Shown piece by piece: positions 46,723-59,079 of a stretch of 64,000 nucleotides of DNA. The first letter of the stretch is position 1; each line of letters starts with the position of its first letter. A program made the translations under genes and the position numbers. A model generated the notes under the pieces. It was not told the DNA's origin and made no database searches. It saw only the letters and a program-made list of their open reading frames with translations. Source of the DNA: Entonaema liquescens (lineage: Eukaryota > Ascomycota > Sordariomycetes > Xylariales > Xylariaceae); contig CADCSX010000010.1 of the NCBI GenBank assembly GCA_902805475.1, positions 1,540,001 to 1,604,000 on the forward strand. Direction: 5' to 3'.

Positions 46723-47028
46723 GTGCTGTCTACACAAGTTCGACGTAGCACCCCCAAGGGGGTGCTGCGCATTAATTAAGGAAACGGGCAGTAATTAAGG
46801 ATTTAACCGAAATACTTCCGAATAAGCGTATTTCTTACGTATTTTGATGTATTTTATAATATTTCATAAATTTTCATTATTTTTTTTCCTTTCCCAGAAT
46901 TTGCAAGGGTCGGAATAACTTCTTATTGGATTTAAAGTTTGGTACGCTATCCTTAATCACTGCCCGTTTCCTTAATCAATGCGCAGCACCCCCTTGGGGG
47001 TGCTACGTCGAACTTATGTAGACAGCAC
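46723..47028. mobile_element. 306-bp MITE with TA target duplication
   Basis: Terminal inverted repeats of more than 80 bp start GTGCTGTCTACA and differ at only three positions; the element is flanked by TA on both sides (46721-46722, 47029-47030), as for Tc1/mariner-type elements. Each TIR contains its own hairpin, AGCACCCCC AA GGGGGTGCT in the left arm (about 46747-46766) and its mirror in the right arm. The centre (46830-46900) is AT-rich and non-coding. Base composition of the arms is normal, so it shows no RIP damage there. Confidence 0.92.
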
Positions 47029-47030
47029 TA

Positions 47031-48253
47031 ATAATTGACTTATTATATATTACCATTCGGTAAGATACACCGGCTTGCGGTCTACGCGGCCACCCCATGC
47101 CTCTTATTTTGTTTTCAGTAGTCTTCTCCGTACGAAACAATTTCCAATTAAACCCGAAGACGCCGATCATTAATAGGAATAGAGACCTCGGCAATCGTCG
47201 CATTTCGGTACGGCTTTGACTCCGTACGTACTGATAATATGATCGATACTGCATCTGTCGCAAAAGCATCATGTACGACACTTGCGGCTTAAGCTGGCTG
47301 ATACGTAAGAAACCACCCGAGTACGAACTTACGAACTTAACTACCCTATCCAATTGACGGTGTAACCGTGCTATGGCCAGCTCGGTTGACTAGTAGCCGG
47401 ATCTGCTGATCTCGGGCCGATCCCTTAGTCGGGGTGTTTTTATATAGTTCATGTCTGCTCTTCAAGTTTAACTTGCGAAAATATCTTTGCTAGCAACTGT
47501 GCAAGTTGGAATTAGAAGGGAAGCATTCATTTTATCTTTCATTGGAGAGTCCCCCTATTTGAGCTACTGGGATATGGCTCGCGGCCGAGATTCGCCTTTC
47601 TATGCGAAGCTTTTGCCGAGTCCGTATACGCGCATTGGCATCTCAAATCTCATTTTTGCTTGTAATTTACAAGACATTCCCTTCGATTGAGTTGGAGGTT
47701 TTACGATCTCACTGAAGAGTTTTTTTTGGGTAGAAAGATGCGAAAGAATTGCCGACTCTGTATTTCTGCATAGGCCAATCATTCCTCACCAATGTGTAAG
47801 TGGCAAACCACAGTTGCATAAACTTGAGGTATTTTTACAACCAACATCGTAGTATATTAGATAAGTCTATTGAATTGTTAGTTGTAGAAAGTAAGAACGG
47901 GTTCAAAATGGCGAGGTCACCTAACGTAAGATGCAACGTTGACGAGCATCTACCAAGAGATTTAAGATGGCCGGTACGATTTTAGAAAGGGGCACGTCCC
48001 TCTTGATACATAGTATTTCTACTCGACCCGCTTGCGTTGATACCCTAACGAACCTATCAGGAAGCCTCCAAGAAGCAGTGCCGCACCGACATCACCTACT
48101 AATCTTGTGTAAGGTCGCGGCCTTTGCATTTTTATTTAAAACTCCGGGGATCAAGTGACTAGTAATCCTACCTGTTTACTTCTGTTGCTTCTGGCTCCAA
48201 ATGTTGAACATAATTAATTCGTTTTTGAAGTCAGCGCGGCGTCTACTTGACAG
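47031..48253. other. intergenic
   Basis: No gene recognised. Short frames (47487-47690, 47800-47985) are unsupported. Confidence 0.5.
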
Positions 48254-49584
48254 ATGGGTTCTCTCGTAACTACGGATGGGCAATCGAGTTCCTCTAGTGG
48301 AGAACAGAACTTACATGCTGGTTCCGCCTTGATTGGTTTAGCTACTATCGCCGTTCTGTTAAGAATTTGGGTGAGGATCAGCCAGCGTCAACGTCTCAAA
48401 GGTCACGACTACTTCTGTATCCTGGCTCTGATCCTTTTCTGCGTCCAAAATGGCCTCATAATTAATTGTAGGTCTTCGCGATTGGACTCCTGATCTCTTT
48501 ACTAGGGCTGAACATCAATCCAGTTATTGTTATACATGGCGTATTCGATCCCGGCCCGCCTTTGACACATTCTGATCAGGTCAAACTTCTGAAAGTGAGT
48601 CGGAACTAGAAAACGATGGAAACCTAACGAGACTAAACGGTGTAAAGACGACCTGGATCTGTGAGTATTTTTTTGGTGGAGTTCTTACGACGGTCAAGTT
48701 GAGCATCTTGTGGTTTTACTACTCGATATTCTCGGTAAATAAGATGTTCAAGAAAGCAACCTATATCGTAGCCGGTCTATGTGTCGTATGGTACATCGTT
48801 ACTACATTTATCATAATATTTCAATGCGACCCGATTGACGCATTCTGGAATGAACTTAACTCGCCAGAGTTCTGCATCAACAACACGCGTTTCCTGTTGG
48901 GATACGAGATAGCAAACCTGCTTTTGGATGTAGCAATCCTCTGCATGCCTCTCGGCATGCTAAGGCAATTGCAGCTCTCACTACCAAGGAAGATATCTCT
49001 TTGGGTCATTTTCATGCTGGCAGGGCTGTAAGTTACCAAAACCTCTTTTTGCTTCCCGAGTATAAACCCCCTGGGTAGCCTAAGCTAATGAGCGTAGTGT
49101 ATGTATTGCAAGTATTATTCGCTTAAGGGCAATATATCCACTCCCAAACCCGACCGAGGACTGTAAGATACCCCCTTAGTCAATACCTATATCTGTGAAG
49201 TAGACTTACAACTATCAAGTTAACTTTGGCGTCCTCAATCTATGGGGCGTAATACAGTCAGGCTTAGCCATCGTCTGTGCCTGTCTCCCTACACTTGGGC
49301 CCCTTTTCAACTCTTCATCTGCGGCGGGAAAGGTGGTTCGGAATTGGCTTGGGTTATCGTCGGTGCATTCAACGAGAAGTCGGGGTGTAAGCGGACAACA
49401 GCCGAAGACTTCCAATACGACCAAGCCAGCGCATAGTTGGCCGGCGGAAAACCCACAATACCCACATTACACACGAGCATCCGATAGCTGGATTCGGGTT
49501 GATGAGAACGCATCCGATACGTTTCCTTTAAAGCCAATACTAAATCACGACAATACTTCGAACCGAGACCTTGAACGGAATTGA
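48254..49584 (+). CDS. fungal rhodopsin-like 7TM protein (SAT4/PTH11-type), frameshifted
   Basis: Exons 48254-48594, 48648-49027, 49098-49162 and 49220-49584. Family: large fungal-specific seven-helix membrane proteins (rhodopsin/SAT4 domain), some with PTH11-like roles in surface sensing. Seen: an extracellular N-terminus, LIGLATIAVLLRIWVRI, a conserved GHDYFCILALIL, TTWICEYFFGGVLTTVKLSI, helix AGLCVVWYIVTTFIIIFQC with PIDAFWN and a Cys pair, LLDVAILCMPLGML, then CIASIIRLRAIYP and LWGVIQSGLAIVCACLP, and a soluble Ser/Thr-rich tail. The frame breaks near 48470 between GLIINC and VFAIGLLISLLG; one missing base explains it and makes all exon phases agree. No splice signal fits. Real lesion or assembly error. 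Confidence 0.82.
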
Positions 49585-50650
49585 CCTCCTCCGAAACGGA
49601 CCCGAGATACCCAGTTATGTTGTTTGGTTTATTGACATATACAAGGCTAGTGTAAGGGGTATAATTAGCTCGCCGTTGGTACGGCTCGGAAACTGCATAT
49701 GGCGTTACAAGGTGGAGTTGGAAGGTAGGGAAAGGAAAAGTTTGGCTATTCCATGAGGAACTCTAACCTATGAGATTCTGTGTCGATATATATTGGAAAA
49801 TACCCTTTGTTCTTGGTTGCCCTATATGGGAGCTTAGCATATATACGGAATATAAGACTTATTTGTGGTCGGGCTATTGCGAGAAACGTGTCACGAGATG
49901 TCACTTCGCAATACGCCTCGGCCTTTGAATCCCCACACTCGCGCTTTCATCGATACGACGATTCCAACTGGAGGAGGCTGTCATGAGTTGGAGCAAGAAG
50001 CATGGAAGCAACTTCGTTGTTCTACATGAGATCCCAGATACCGAATTAGCTCTGGATTCTAGCTGAGAGGTCCAGAATCCTCGTAAAGGCAGTCGATTAT
50101 ATGAAAGGTTGAGCGAGTTAGTAGAAACTGCTTAAAATGGGAGAAGCTATTGATTGTAAGATATCATCAATCCCAAAATATGGGAATTCGAGAAAGTCAA
50201 GTTCAAATGTTCGGGTCCAAGTTGTTGAGATCACAGCAGAGGTTACTTAAGTATTTTAAGACATGCTGTAGAGAATTGTGACACTGGTCTGAACAGGTGG
50301 TCCGGGCGCAGACTCCTGTGAGGTTTCTTATACCGTCTGGTCTAGCACTCGTGAGCGGTTCTCTTCGCGAAATGTGTTAATACTCTGAGTAGCAGGGCGT
50401 ATTTATGAAATAAGAGCCTCATTGATTGGTACACGAATCCTCCCAGGCAGTAGCTTATAACCCCTGTCGGACTCCCCTTTTCTTTCTCTAATCTCCTCTT
50501 CTGATCTTCTGATCGGCTCAGAGTCATAAATTCTTAAGACGATATTTCTTGCGGAGCAGGTCGAAGCTGAACAATGGAATAAACATATAGTTGATCTTTA
50601 TAGTTTACATTATTATATAACTTTTGGTTAGGCATCTAACGTCGCAAGCA
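49585..50650. other. intergenic
   Basis: No gene recognised over about 1 kb. Confidence 0.5.
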
Positions 50651-52025
50651 ATGTGGCAACGACTCCGCAGCCCATTTTGCTATTTCCACCGGCTCACCGG
50701 ATTTTTTCAAAACATAATAACGAGCTCACCGATCCCTACTTTCATCCTCGATACGGAGCATCCATGGCTATCTGAAAACCGTGCTTGGCTTGAGACGTAT
50801 CCCGACATTGCCGCCGCGTTATGTGACAAGTCTTCCCCGCTGTGGACCAGCCCGTCCCCTGGACACGAGATCCCGGCCGATCTCTTCAGCCGCATCAACA
50901 TCGATAATAACAAAGCCGGTATAGATCGGCTGGGATGGGACAACGCCGTCGCGCGCCTTAGTGAATTACGCAATTGCACAGCTGCTCTCGAGGATGTTAA
51001 GTATCTACATGTGTACATTTTCGTACACACGGGTGAATATAGCGACCCTCTTGTCGACTGCGCAATGCCACCCGGACTACCAGGCTTGTTTGCAGACGTA
51101 TTGGCTGCGATGCCACATCTGGAAAGACTAGATTGGGGACTTGACGCAGAGCACACAGTAGCTTTCCAAGAGGAATTTACTCGTCAAAATCTAACACTCC
51201 CTAGTGTTCGCCACCTGGTTCCTGGCGCACAGAGCCATTACCTTCTTGACATGTGCCCCGGCCTAGAGACTCTAGAAGCCGGTGATTTCTTCCATCATGG
51301 GAGCTGGAATAAACACTACCGTAAGGGCCTCGATTCGAGGCTTGATCTCGTGCGGGCAGCGTCCGCCGTAAGCAGTCTTAAAGAGCTCTGGTTGGTAGGC
51401 GGCTGGTCAACTCAGAAACTTGAAGGTAAGTAGACTCATTAATACACCTACCTATACCTATATCTCGATATTCGGTACCCAGCTGACTTTGTCTTAAAAC
51501 AAAACAGAAATTTTGAAAGCCATGCCGAATCTAGTAAAATTAAGGATGGGTGGACCGTTGGATCCTTTCGAAAGGTATGCTGAAGATATACGCTTTGGAA
51601 TGGGGACTAGGGAAGAAGGGGAACTTCTCAAGGTGAGTTACGACATCTCGTTATTAGTGAAATAGCGCTCTATTCTAATCAACTCATAGAGATATCTATC
51701 CGTTCTCTCTAAATTTCCTAAACTCGAGCAATTAATTCTACCCGGCACGTGGGATTTAGATCTTGACTTTGACGGTGGTGATTGGTGTGGCAATTCCTAT
51801 ATGGGAGAGGTAGGAAGAGAATACGGACGCTCCGTTAGCAGGACATCTATTGAGAAAACTGAATTAGCCGGTGGCATAGTTGTGAAAGCCCTCCCACATC
51901 TTAAGGTTTTAGGCATTGGTGGTCGTACGGCCAACTTGACCCGTAATGAGAATGGAGATGTGGAAATAGTCTGGCCTTGGACTGGAAGGGTGGAAGAATA
52001 TGTTTTTGAGCTCTACCCACAGTGA
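50651..52025 (+). CDS. hypothetical LRR-like protein
   Basis: Three exons, 50651-51425, 51508-51632 and 51690-52025; 411 residues. Not recognised as a named family. Seen: weak leucine-rich periodicity typical of fungal F-box-associated LRR proteins (LERLDWGLDAEH, GLETLEAGDFF, SLKELWLVGG, NLVKLRMGG, KLEQLILPG, HLKVLGIGG). An N-terminal F-box is not visible, but an upstream exon cannot be excluded because the ATG at 50651 opens directly into MWQRLRSPFC. No signal peptide or membrane segment. A substrate-adaptor role in ubiquitination is possible but unproven. Confidence 0.7.
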
Positions 52026-53855
52026 ATCATGGGAACCGACACATAGAGTGCCTTGTGTACCTCCGAAGAAAATAAGATAAAATCTAATTTATTCGTTTTC
52101 GCTAGGTAATTCCGAGTTGAAGCCAAATGTACCAAACTACCTCCTAACCCAAACACAAGGAGTATTTATTGCTTATGACAATTCTATAAAGTATATGAGT
52201 ATTTAAGGCACATATTACCACACATACTAATATATCGGCGAATTAATACGTTGCTACTCTGAGTCTAAGTCCATTATGCCCAACTCACGCCCCCTTTTAG
52301 GTCATTTCCAAAGCTAATAAGGTCGCACAATATGCCAGTGAAAAACATAAACCGCTAGCTGATTCTAGTAAAACTCGGTGTATCCTATAATATCGCAATG
52401 AACTGCTACGGCGTTGTTGAATTCTTGCAGCTCTTTTCTCAATCGTCTGGCTAAAAATCAAATCAACCAGATCCGGTGTCACATGTTTTAGCGACATCTT
52501 ATTCAATCCCTTAGAACATATAACTGCTTGTTATTTCTGAGTAGTCTGTCCACATTATACTTCAGTCCAAGTCGCCAGAGATGGACAGTCGCGATAGTCT
52601 GATTTTGTGCTGCCCCTGACACCGGGACGTCGACAGTGCGGTTTAGCCGGGGAAGGTCCATACATTTCTCAGCTGGGATACAAATGTTAGTTAATGCGAT
52701 CCCAGTTTTCTTACCTATTAGGTTAGAGAGTGGCAGGGCTTCAATCCGATGCCACGTTCAAGCTCACCTCTTCTTGGACCTTTGTCTATAGCCGCAAGTT
52801 CTTGCTGATCCAGTTTCACAAGTTTATGTCGCTTGGGATCAAGGACGGCAATGTCCTTTTTCATCATCATGTAATGGAGCTAGAAGCTAAGTATGTAATT
52901 GTCGAACAGTATGTAGATGTAAACGTTAGAAGATGGTCGATATGCGTAGGCGCCGATGTGGGAATTAGGGCAGAACTGAAATTTGCGAACATTCGTCGGC
53001 ATCATCCAAGTTAATAATCATCCTGTAGGCTGAGTCAGTGATGCATTTCGTACCACCTACTTATTCTACTCCTATCATGAGCATTTTAAGAGCTGAGGTC
53101 GTGGTGGCGCCTGGATAGCACGAGTATAGCACCAATGCGCACACGCCCCCGAATTGTACGACTCTGAAATCCAATCGTTCTTTTACACATACGGGATGGA
53201 AGCTTTCGTCTTACAGAAGGACTTATCGAAGTAACTGCCAGATAGGCGATGCCCTTAAATACGAACACAAGTGTGACTCGACCTGGTAGGTAATTGTTGT
53301 TCTTACAAGTTGGCAGGAAAACGAAAGGACCAAACAATGGTTAGAATCTGCTTTTTTCCAGGTGAACCATTTTATCTATTGTTATCATTATAATTCGTAT
53401 TATACCCTTATTATCAGTGGCCGTTATTATTAGCTGTGGTAACGTGTAGAGTATTATAAACCCGGAGGTATCAAAGAGAATTGAGCCTCGAGTCGCAATG
53501 AGGGGCCGCGGGATACCCTTTATAGTACTACGTTCCACTATCCCAATCAAACTTCTCCAAAGGCGTCGCAGATATCGGTGTTGTTATGAGTCATTTTCTA
53601 GTTTCCAGTCGTCCTACAGCTAGTATTACACAGTGGCTGGGGGATGACGAGTTCAGTGGACGTCCATCACTCCGCCCACGACCTTATATACGTAATATGC
53701 GGCTTCGCCCGGTAAAAAGAAAGGAAAATACCGGCGGTGTCCCTGTCCGTTTTCTTTGAGCCCGAATGGAAGCACTAATGCATGAAGCCTCTGAGAAGGC
53801 TTTATCTTGTAACTATGATATACTGCGTTGATGTTAAGTTTACTTCTCAAACTAT
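52026..53855. other. gene-free flank of the retrotransposon
   Basis: No supportable gene. Several short frames on both strands lack recognisable features. Base composition stays normal up to the target duplication at 53856-53860, so RIP has not visibly spread leftward. Confidence 0.5.
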
Positions 53856-53860
53856 TATTT

Positions 53861-54065
53861 TATCAGGGGTTTAAGGATAACTAGTCAGAATTAGGGATAG
53901 ATCTATAGTACATATCATATATAAAAAGCGCTTCGCGCCTTCGTTACTAATTAAGAGGTTAAGCGTTAATAAATCATTATTATTATTTATTATTATATAA
54001 TAATTACATTGTTATTTTTTATATTTACTTTATATATGACTTTATTTACGGGTTTATTTTTAATA
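53861..54065 (+). repeat. 5' LTR of the chromovirus
   Basis: 205 bp, aligning end to end with the 3' LTR and differing almost wholly by C/T and G/A changes. It begins TATCA, where the 3' end of the partner LTR reads TGACA; an original TGTCA start changed by RIP would make the ends exact inverses. The outer half is only lightly mutated, the inner half heavily. Confidence 0.9.
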
Positions 54066-56279
54066 GTTTAACGTTTTTATTTATTAACGTAAATTATTTA
54101 TTAAAAATAACGTAATATTTAAATTAATAAAAAAAAATAATTTAATTAATAAAAAGTTAAATAATTATAATAAATATAATATTGCTTAATAATATAATAA
54201 TAAATACGTTATAAATATTTAATAATTAATTAATAAATAACATAAATTTTACATTTGTAAAACCAATATTAACAATTTTATTAATAATTTTATAATAAAA
54301 TAATATTAATTTTAAAACTTTTATAAATTAAAAATTTAATAAATAATTATAAAAATTGAAGAGGTAATATAAAAAAAAAAGGAAAATCGAATAATTAATA
54401 GTTTTAAAAAAAAGTTATAATTTTATTATAAATTATAAAAAAGAAAAATCGAAGAAAAGTAATTATAATAAAAATCCAACATTATATAAATTTTCTTTTT
54501 TAAATATATAATATAAAAGGAAGAAAGATAAAATAAAAGTAAAATTAATTATTTTTATTATTAAATTAAAAATGTAGTTTTTTTTAAATTATTATTAAAT
54601 AAATTTAAAAAAGATAATGTTTGTAACGGTTTATTTAATAAAAAAAACCGCGCGGTAATAATATTGTTATTTTAATATTAAATAAAAAAGATTAAAAAAA
54701 TATATTTAAAAAAAAATGGAAAAGTAATTTTGAAATATAATTGAAAATAAAAATACGTGGGTTTTAATATATTTATAATAATATAAAAGTTTCGTTAAAA
54801 AATTAACGAATTATTCGCTTTTTTCTTAAATAAATATAAAGTATTAAAAGTAAAAAACTTAAAATATTATTTTAAAAAGACAAAAATGTTTAACTTATTA
54901 ATTTATTTTATTTTAAAGTTAAAAGTAAAATGTATTAAAAGTTTTATTTTAAAAATTAAAAGTAAGTTAAAAAACTAAGTTAAGTTGTTTGAATTTATTA
55001 TATAAAAGTAAAAAAAAGAAAATAAAAAAGTAAAAAAAATAAAAAAAAAAAAAAAAACCGAAAAAAAAAATAATTAATAAATAAACCGTGAATATATTAT
55101 TTAAATAATTATTTAAAATTAAAGTAAAATAGTTTTTTTAATAAAAATTAAATATATAATTAATTTATTATTTATTTATAATAATTTAAAAAATATGTTT
55201 TATACGGAAAATAAAGATATTTTAAATATAATTGCTTTAAAATAATATGTTAAAAATATAACGGTTTAAAATATTTGGTAAATTATTATTTAAAAAAGAA
55301 AAATGAAAAAGTAATAAAAAACGTAAATTAAATATTAATATTAAATAAAGGAACGTAAAATTTATAATAAAAGTTTATCCCGATTTATATTAAATTTAAA
55401 GTAATAATAAAGTTATAAATAAAACGTAAATAAATTATTTTATAAATTTTAATAAATATAAAAGTAAATTTTAATTTAGTTCGAGTAAAATATGTACTTT
55501 TAATAATAATAACAAAGTTTTTACTAAGAAAAAACTTAAAAAGCTTTTTTAGAATAAGTAAAACATTAATTTAATATTTTATGTTTATAAAAATAAAAAA
55601 TAATTAAAGTATTATCCGTAATATCTTTAATAAAATAAAAATAATAAATTAAAATTTTAATTACGACGTTATTTTAAAAATATTTTAACTTATAAACGTT
55701 AACGCAATTTTAAAAAAATAATACTAAAAATAATATTATTATATTAATATAATAAAAATTTACTTAATATAAAAAAAAAAAAAAATTAAAAAAACTTTTA
55801 AAAAAGTAAAAAAAGTAATTATATTAATGTTAAAAGTAATAAAAAGAATTAATACTTGCAAATAATGTTTTAATTTATGGGAAAATAATGGTAAAATTAC
55901 AATTTTATTTAAATATAAAAAATATGTAAAAATTTTTAACGTTTTTAAAACTTTTATTTTCCTAAAATATTAACAATAAAACCATTTTATTAACTTTGAA
56001 AAAAAAAAAAAAACCTTCCATTTAAACTAATATACTTTTTAATAAAAACGAAATTAAAAAAATTAAAAAAATATATAAATAATATTTTATAAAAAAAATA
56101 AATATAATTATTTAAAAGTTTTATCGATACCCCGGTATTATTTATCTTTAAATTAAATAATAAATTATAATTATATATAAATTATAAAAGATTTAATAAA
56201 ATTATTTATAAGGATAAAACGGTTTTATTATTAATTAATAAAATTTTAAATAAATTATTTAAAATAAAATATTTTATAA

Positions 56280-56510
56280 AATTAAATTTAAAAAATACGT
56301 ATCACCAATTATACATCCGCAAAGGAAATAAATAAAAAACAACGTTTCGAACAAAATATAAATATTTCGAATATTTTATAATATTATTTAAATTATTTAA
56401 CGTTTTAATATTATTTTAAAATTATATTAATTATGCGTTTATAAATTTAATAAATATAATATATATAATTTATTTTAATAATATCTTAATTTATTTAAAA
56501 AATAAAAAAT
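56280..56510 (+). pseudogene. reverse-transcriptase remnant
   Basis: In the frame that starts at 56300, readable stretches include YHQLYIRKG, TTFRTKYKYFEYF and YFNNILIY, which occupy the positions of the conserved YHQ, FRT and YxDD blocks of Gypsy reverse transcriptases. The distance from the first to the catalytic block is 57 codons with no indel. The two catalytic Asp codons now read Asn, as expected from G-to-A RIP changes. Several stops interrupt the frame. Confidence 0.85.
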
Positions 56511-57959
56511 AATATATCCGGGATATTTATAATGTTTTAATTTAATTATAAAAATGGAAATTATATGTTAATTTTTAAAAATGTAAATTTTATACGGTAA
56601 AAATAACGTTTTTTAATTTTATAATTATAATTAAAAAAATAAAAATGGATTAAAATAAAATATTTATAATTATAAAATGGTTATAATTTATTAATGTTTA
56701 TAATATATAAATGTTTTTAAGTTTTATAAGTTTTTATAAAAGATTTATTAAAAATTATTTGAAATTAATTGTTTTATTAATAAATTTATTAAAAGGTAAT
56801 AAATGATTTAATTTTAAATTAAATAAAGAAATAATAAAAACGTTCGAAATTTTAAAAAAAAAATTTATAAAAATTTTTATATTTAAATATTTTAATATAT
56901 AATTATTTATAAAATTAAAAATAAATGTTTCGTAATAAATAATTAAAGTAATGTTATTTTAAAAATATAATAATAAATGGTATTTTATAATTTTTATATT
57001 AAAGAAATTATAAAAGATTAAAGTAAATTATGTAACGTTTAATGTGGAAATGTTAATAATAATTAACGTATTTAAAAAATGGAAATATTATTTAATTTAT
57101 TTATTAAAAATAATAAAAATAATTATTAATTATTTAAATTTGTAATATTTAATAAATAAACCGAAATTAAGTAATAAGTAAATTTAATAAGTAGAAAAAT
57201 TAATGGGTTTTAATTTTTAAATTATATATAAATTAAAGATTTTAAATTTAATTAATAATACGTTATGGTAATTAAATTACGTAAATATAAAAAGGAAAAA
57301 CGAGGTTAAATAAAATATGTTATTAAAGTTTTAAAGAAAGTTTTAAAATAATTAAAAGGTATTTTAATTGGTAGTTAATGATTTAAATGTATGCGAATAA
57401 AAGGTAATTATAAAAATGCGTATTTTATTATTAAATGTGCGTGGTGTTAAAAAAGAAATGTTATTAAAGTTTTTAAAGAAATTTAAGAATAATTAAGGAA
57501 TTTTAATAATAATAAGTAGTAACGGCGTAATTGAAGTAAAAGATAAAGGAAATTGATTGACGTTTTACGAGTGTGGGTACGTGTTAACGGTTTTAAGAAA
57601 TATTAAAGATTTAAGTGTATTATTTTTAAAAAAAATATATAAAAAATAAGTGTTTGATGAGTATATTTAATTAAAAGTTTAATAATAGTAAAAAAATTAT
57701 AATATAATTACGTTATTTTAGATAAAAAAAAATGGATTATTAAAGTTTAAAAGTAAGATATATATTTTTTTAACGTTAAAAAAAAAAATGTTATATAATT
57801 GTTACAACGCGGCGTTATTAAGTTATTAAGGAGTTATAAAAACGATTTAGCGAATTGTAAATTATTATTATTAAAATGGTTTAAAAAAAGATATGAAATA
57901 TTATATGAATATTTATGTTATATGTTAAAAGATTAAAGTATGGAAATATTTACTTTATA

Positions 57960-58330
57960 ATAAATTAAGTTTTTTATTTATATTTAATGGTTTAGGTAAA
58001 GAAATTTTATTTAATTTTATTATTAAATTATTAATATTTTTAATACGAATAAAAAAAAGTTATAATAATATATTAGTAATTATTAATAAATTTTTTAAAT
58101 ATACGTTATATATATTTATAACAAAGAAATTTATAATTTTAAATTTAACGGACGTATTTTTCGAATATGTTTTTAAATATATAAATTTATTAAAAAAAAT
58201 TATTTTTAATAAAAAATTATTATTTATAAGTAAATTTTAATTAATATTTTATTACAAGTTTGTAATAATTTAACAATTAAATATATTATTTTATTTATAA
58301 ATAAACAAATAAATTAAATATTAAAATTAA
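57960..58330 (+). pseudogene. integrase core remnant
   Basis: Plus-strand reading gives LFNFIIKLLIF, NNILVIINKFFKYT and ITKKF followed by FFEYVFKYINL, in the order of the DDE integrase core of Gypsy elements; catalytic Asp positions read as Asn. Stops appear increasingly after about 58240. The switch in RIP strand bias falls inside this segment. Confidence 0.8.
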
Positions 58331-58689
58331 AATTTAAAATATTATTTATAAATTTTTTATAATTATAAATAAAATAATTAAATTAAAAAATTAATGTTAA
58401 TTAAATAAATATATAACATCTTAATATATTTAACGTATAAATAAACTTTAACATATATTTATATAAATTTTTAATTTAAAAGTTTTATTAATTTAATAAT
58501 GTTATAATTTAAAAAAAACGTATAAAAAAACGTAAAAATAACCGAAAAAATATATAAAATAAAATTTATTACAATTAAATTACTTAAAACATTAAATAAA
58601 ATATATATAAAATAATATAATAAAAAACAATTTAAATAAATATTTAAAAAAAAAAATAAAATCTTAATATTTATAAAACATATAAATTA

Positions 58690-59070
58690 AAAACAATTTA
58701 ATAAAAAATTAACAAATAAATATTTAAATTTATTTAAAATAATTAAAATAATAGGAAAATACAATATAACTTATAAATTAAAGTTATTTATATATTATAA
58801 AATATATAATATATTTAATATAAATTATTTAAAACCATATATTAAAAAACTTAATAAAAAATTAACGGAATAATTAATTATACTAATAAATAATAATAAA
58901 TTTACCATAAAAATAATTTTAAAACATAAAAGATTAAAGAAAAATAAATAATATTTAATTAAATAATTAAGTTATAATAATATTAATAACTTTTAAAAAA
59001 AAATTAAAAACGTTTCGGAAAAATTAAAAACTATATATAAACAAAAATTACGAAATAAAAAAAAAATTAT
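58690..59070 (+). pseudogene. integrase C-terminal and chromodomain-like remnant
   Basis: Readable traces such as IIGKYNITYKLKL and NINYLKPYI fit the GPY/F-type C-terminal module of Gypsy integrases. A following segment from about 58915 (ILKHKRLKKNK, then YLIK and a helix) fits a degenerate chromodomain. The assignment depends on the order of domains more than on identity. Confidence 0.6.
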
Positions 59071-59079
59071 AAAAATTTA

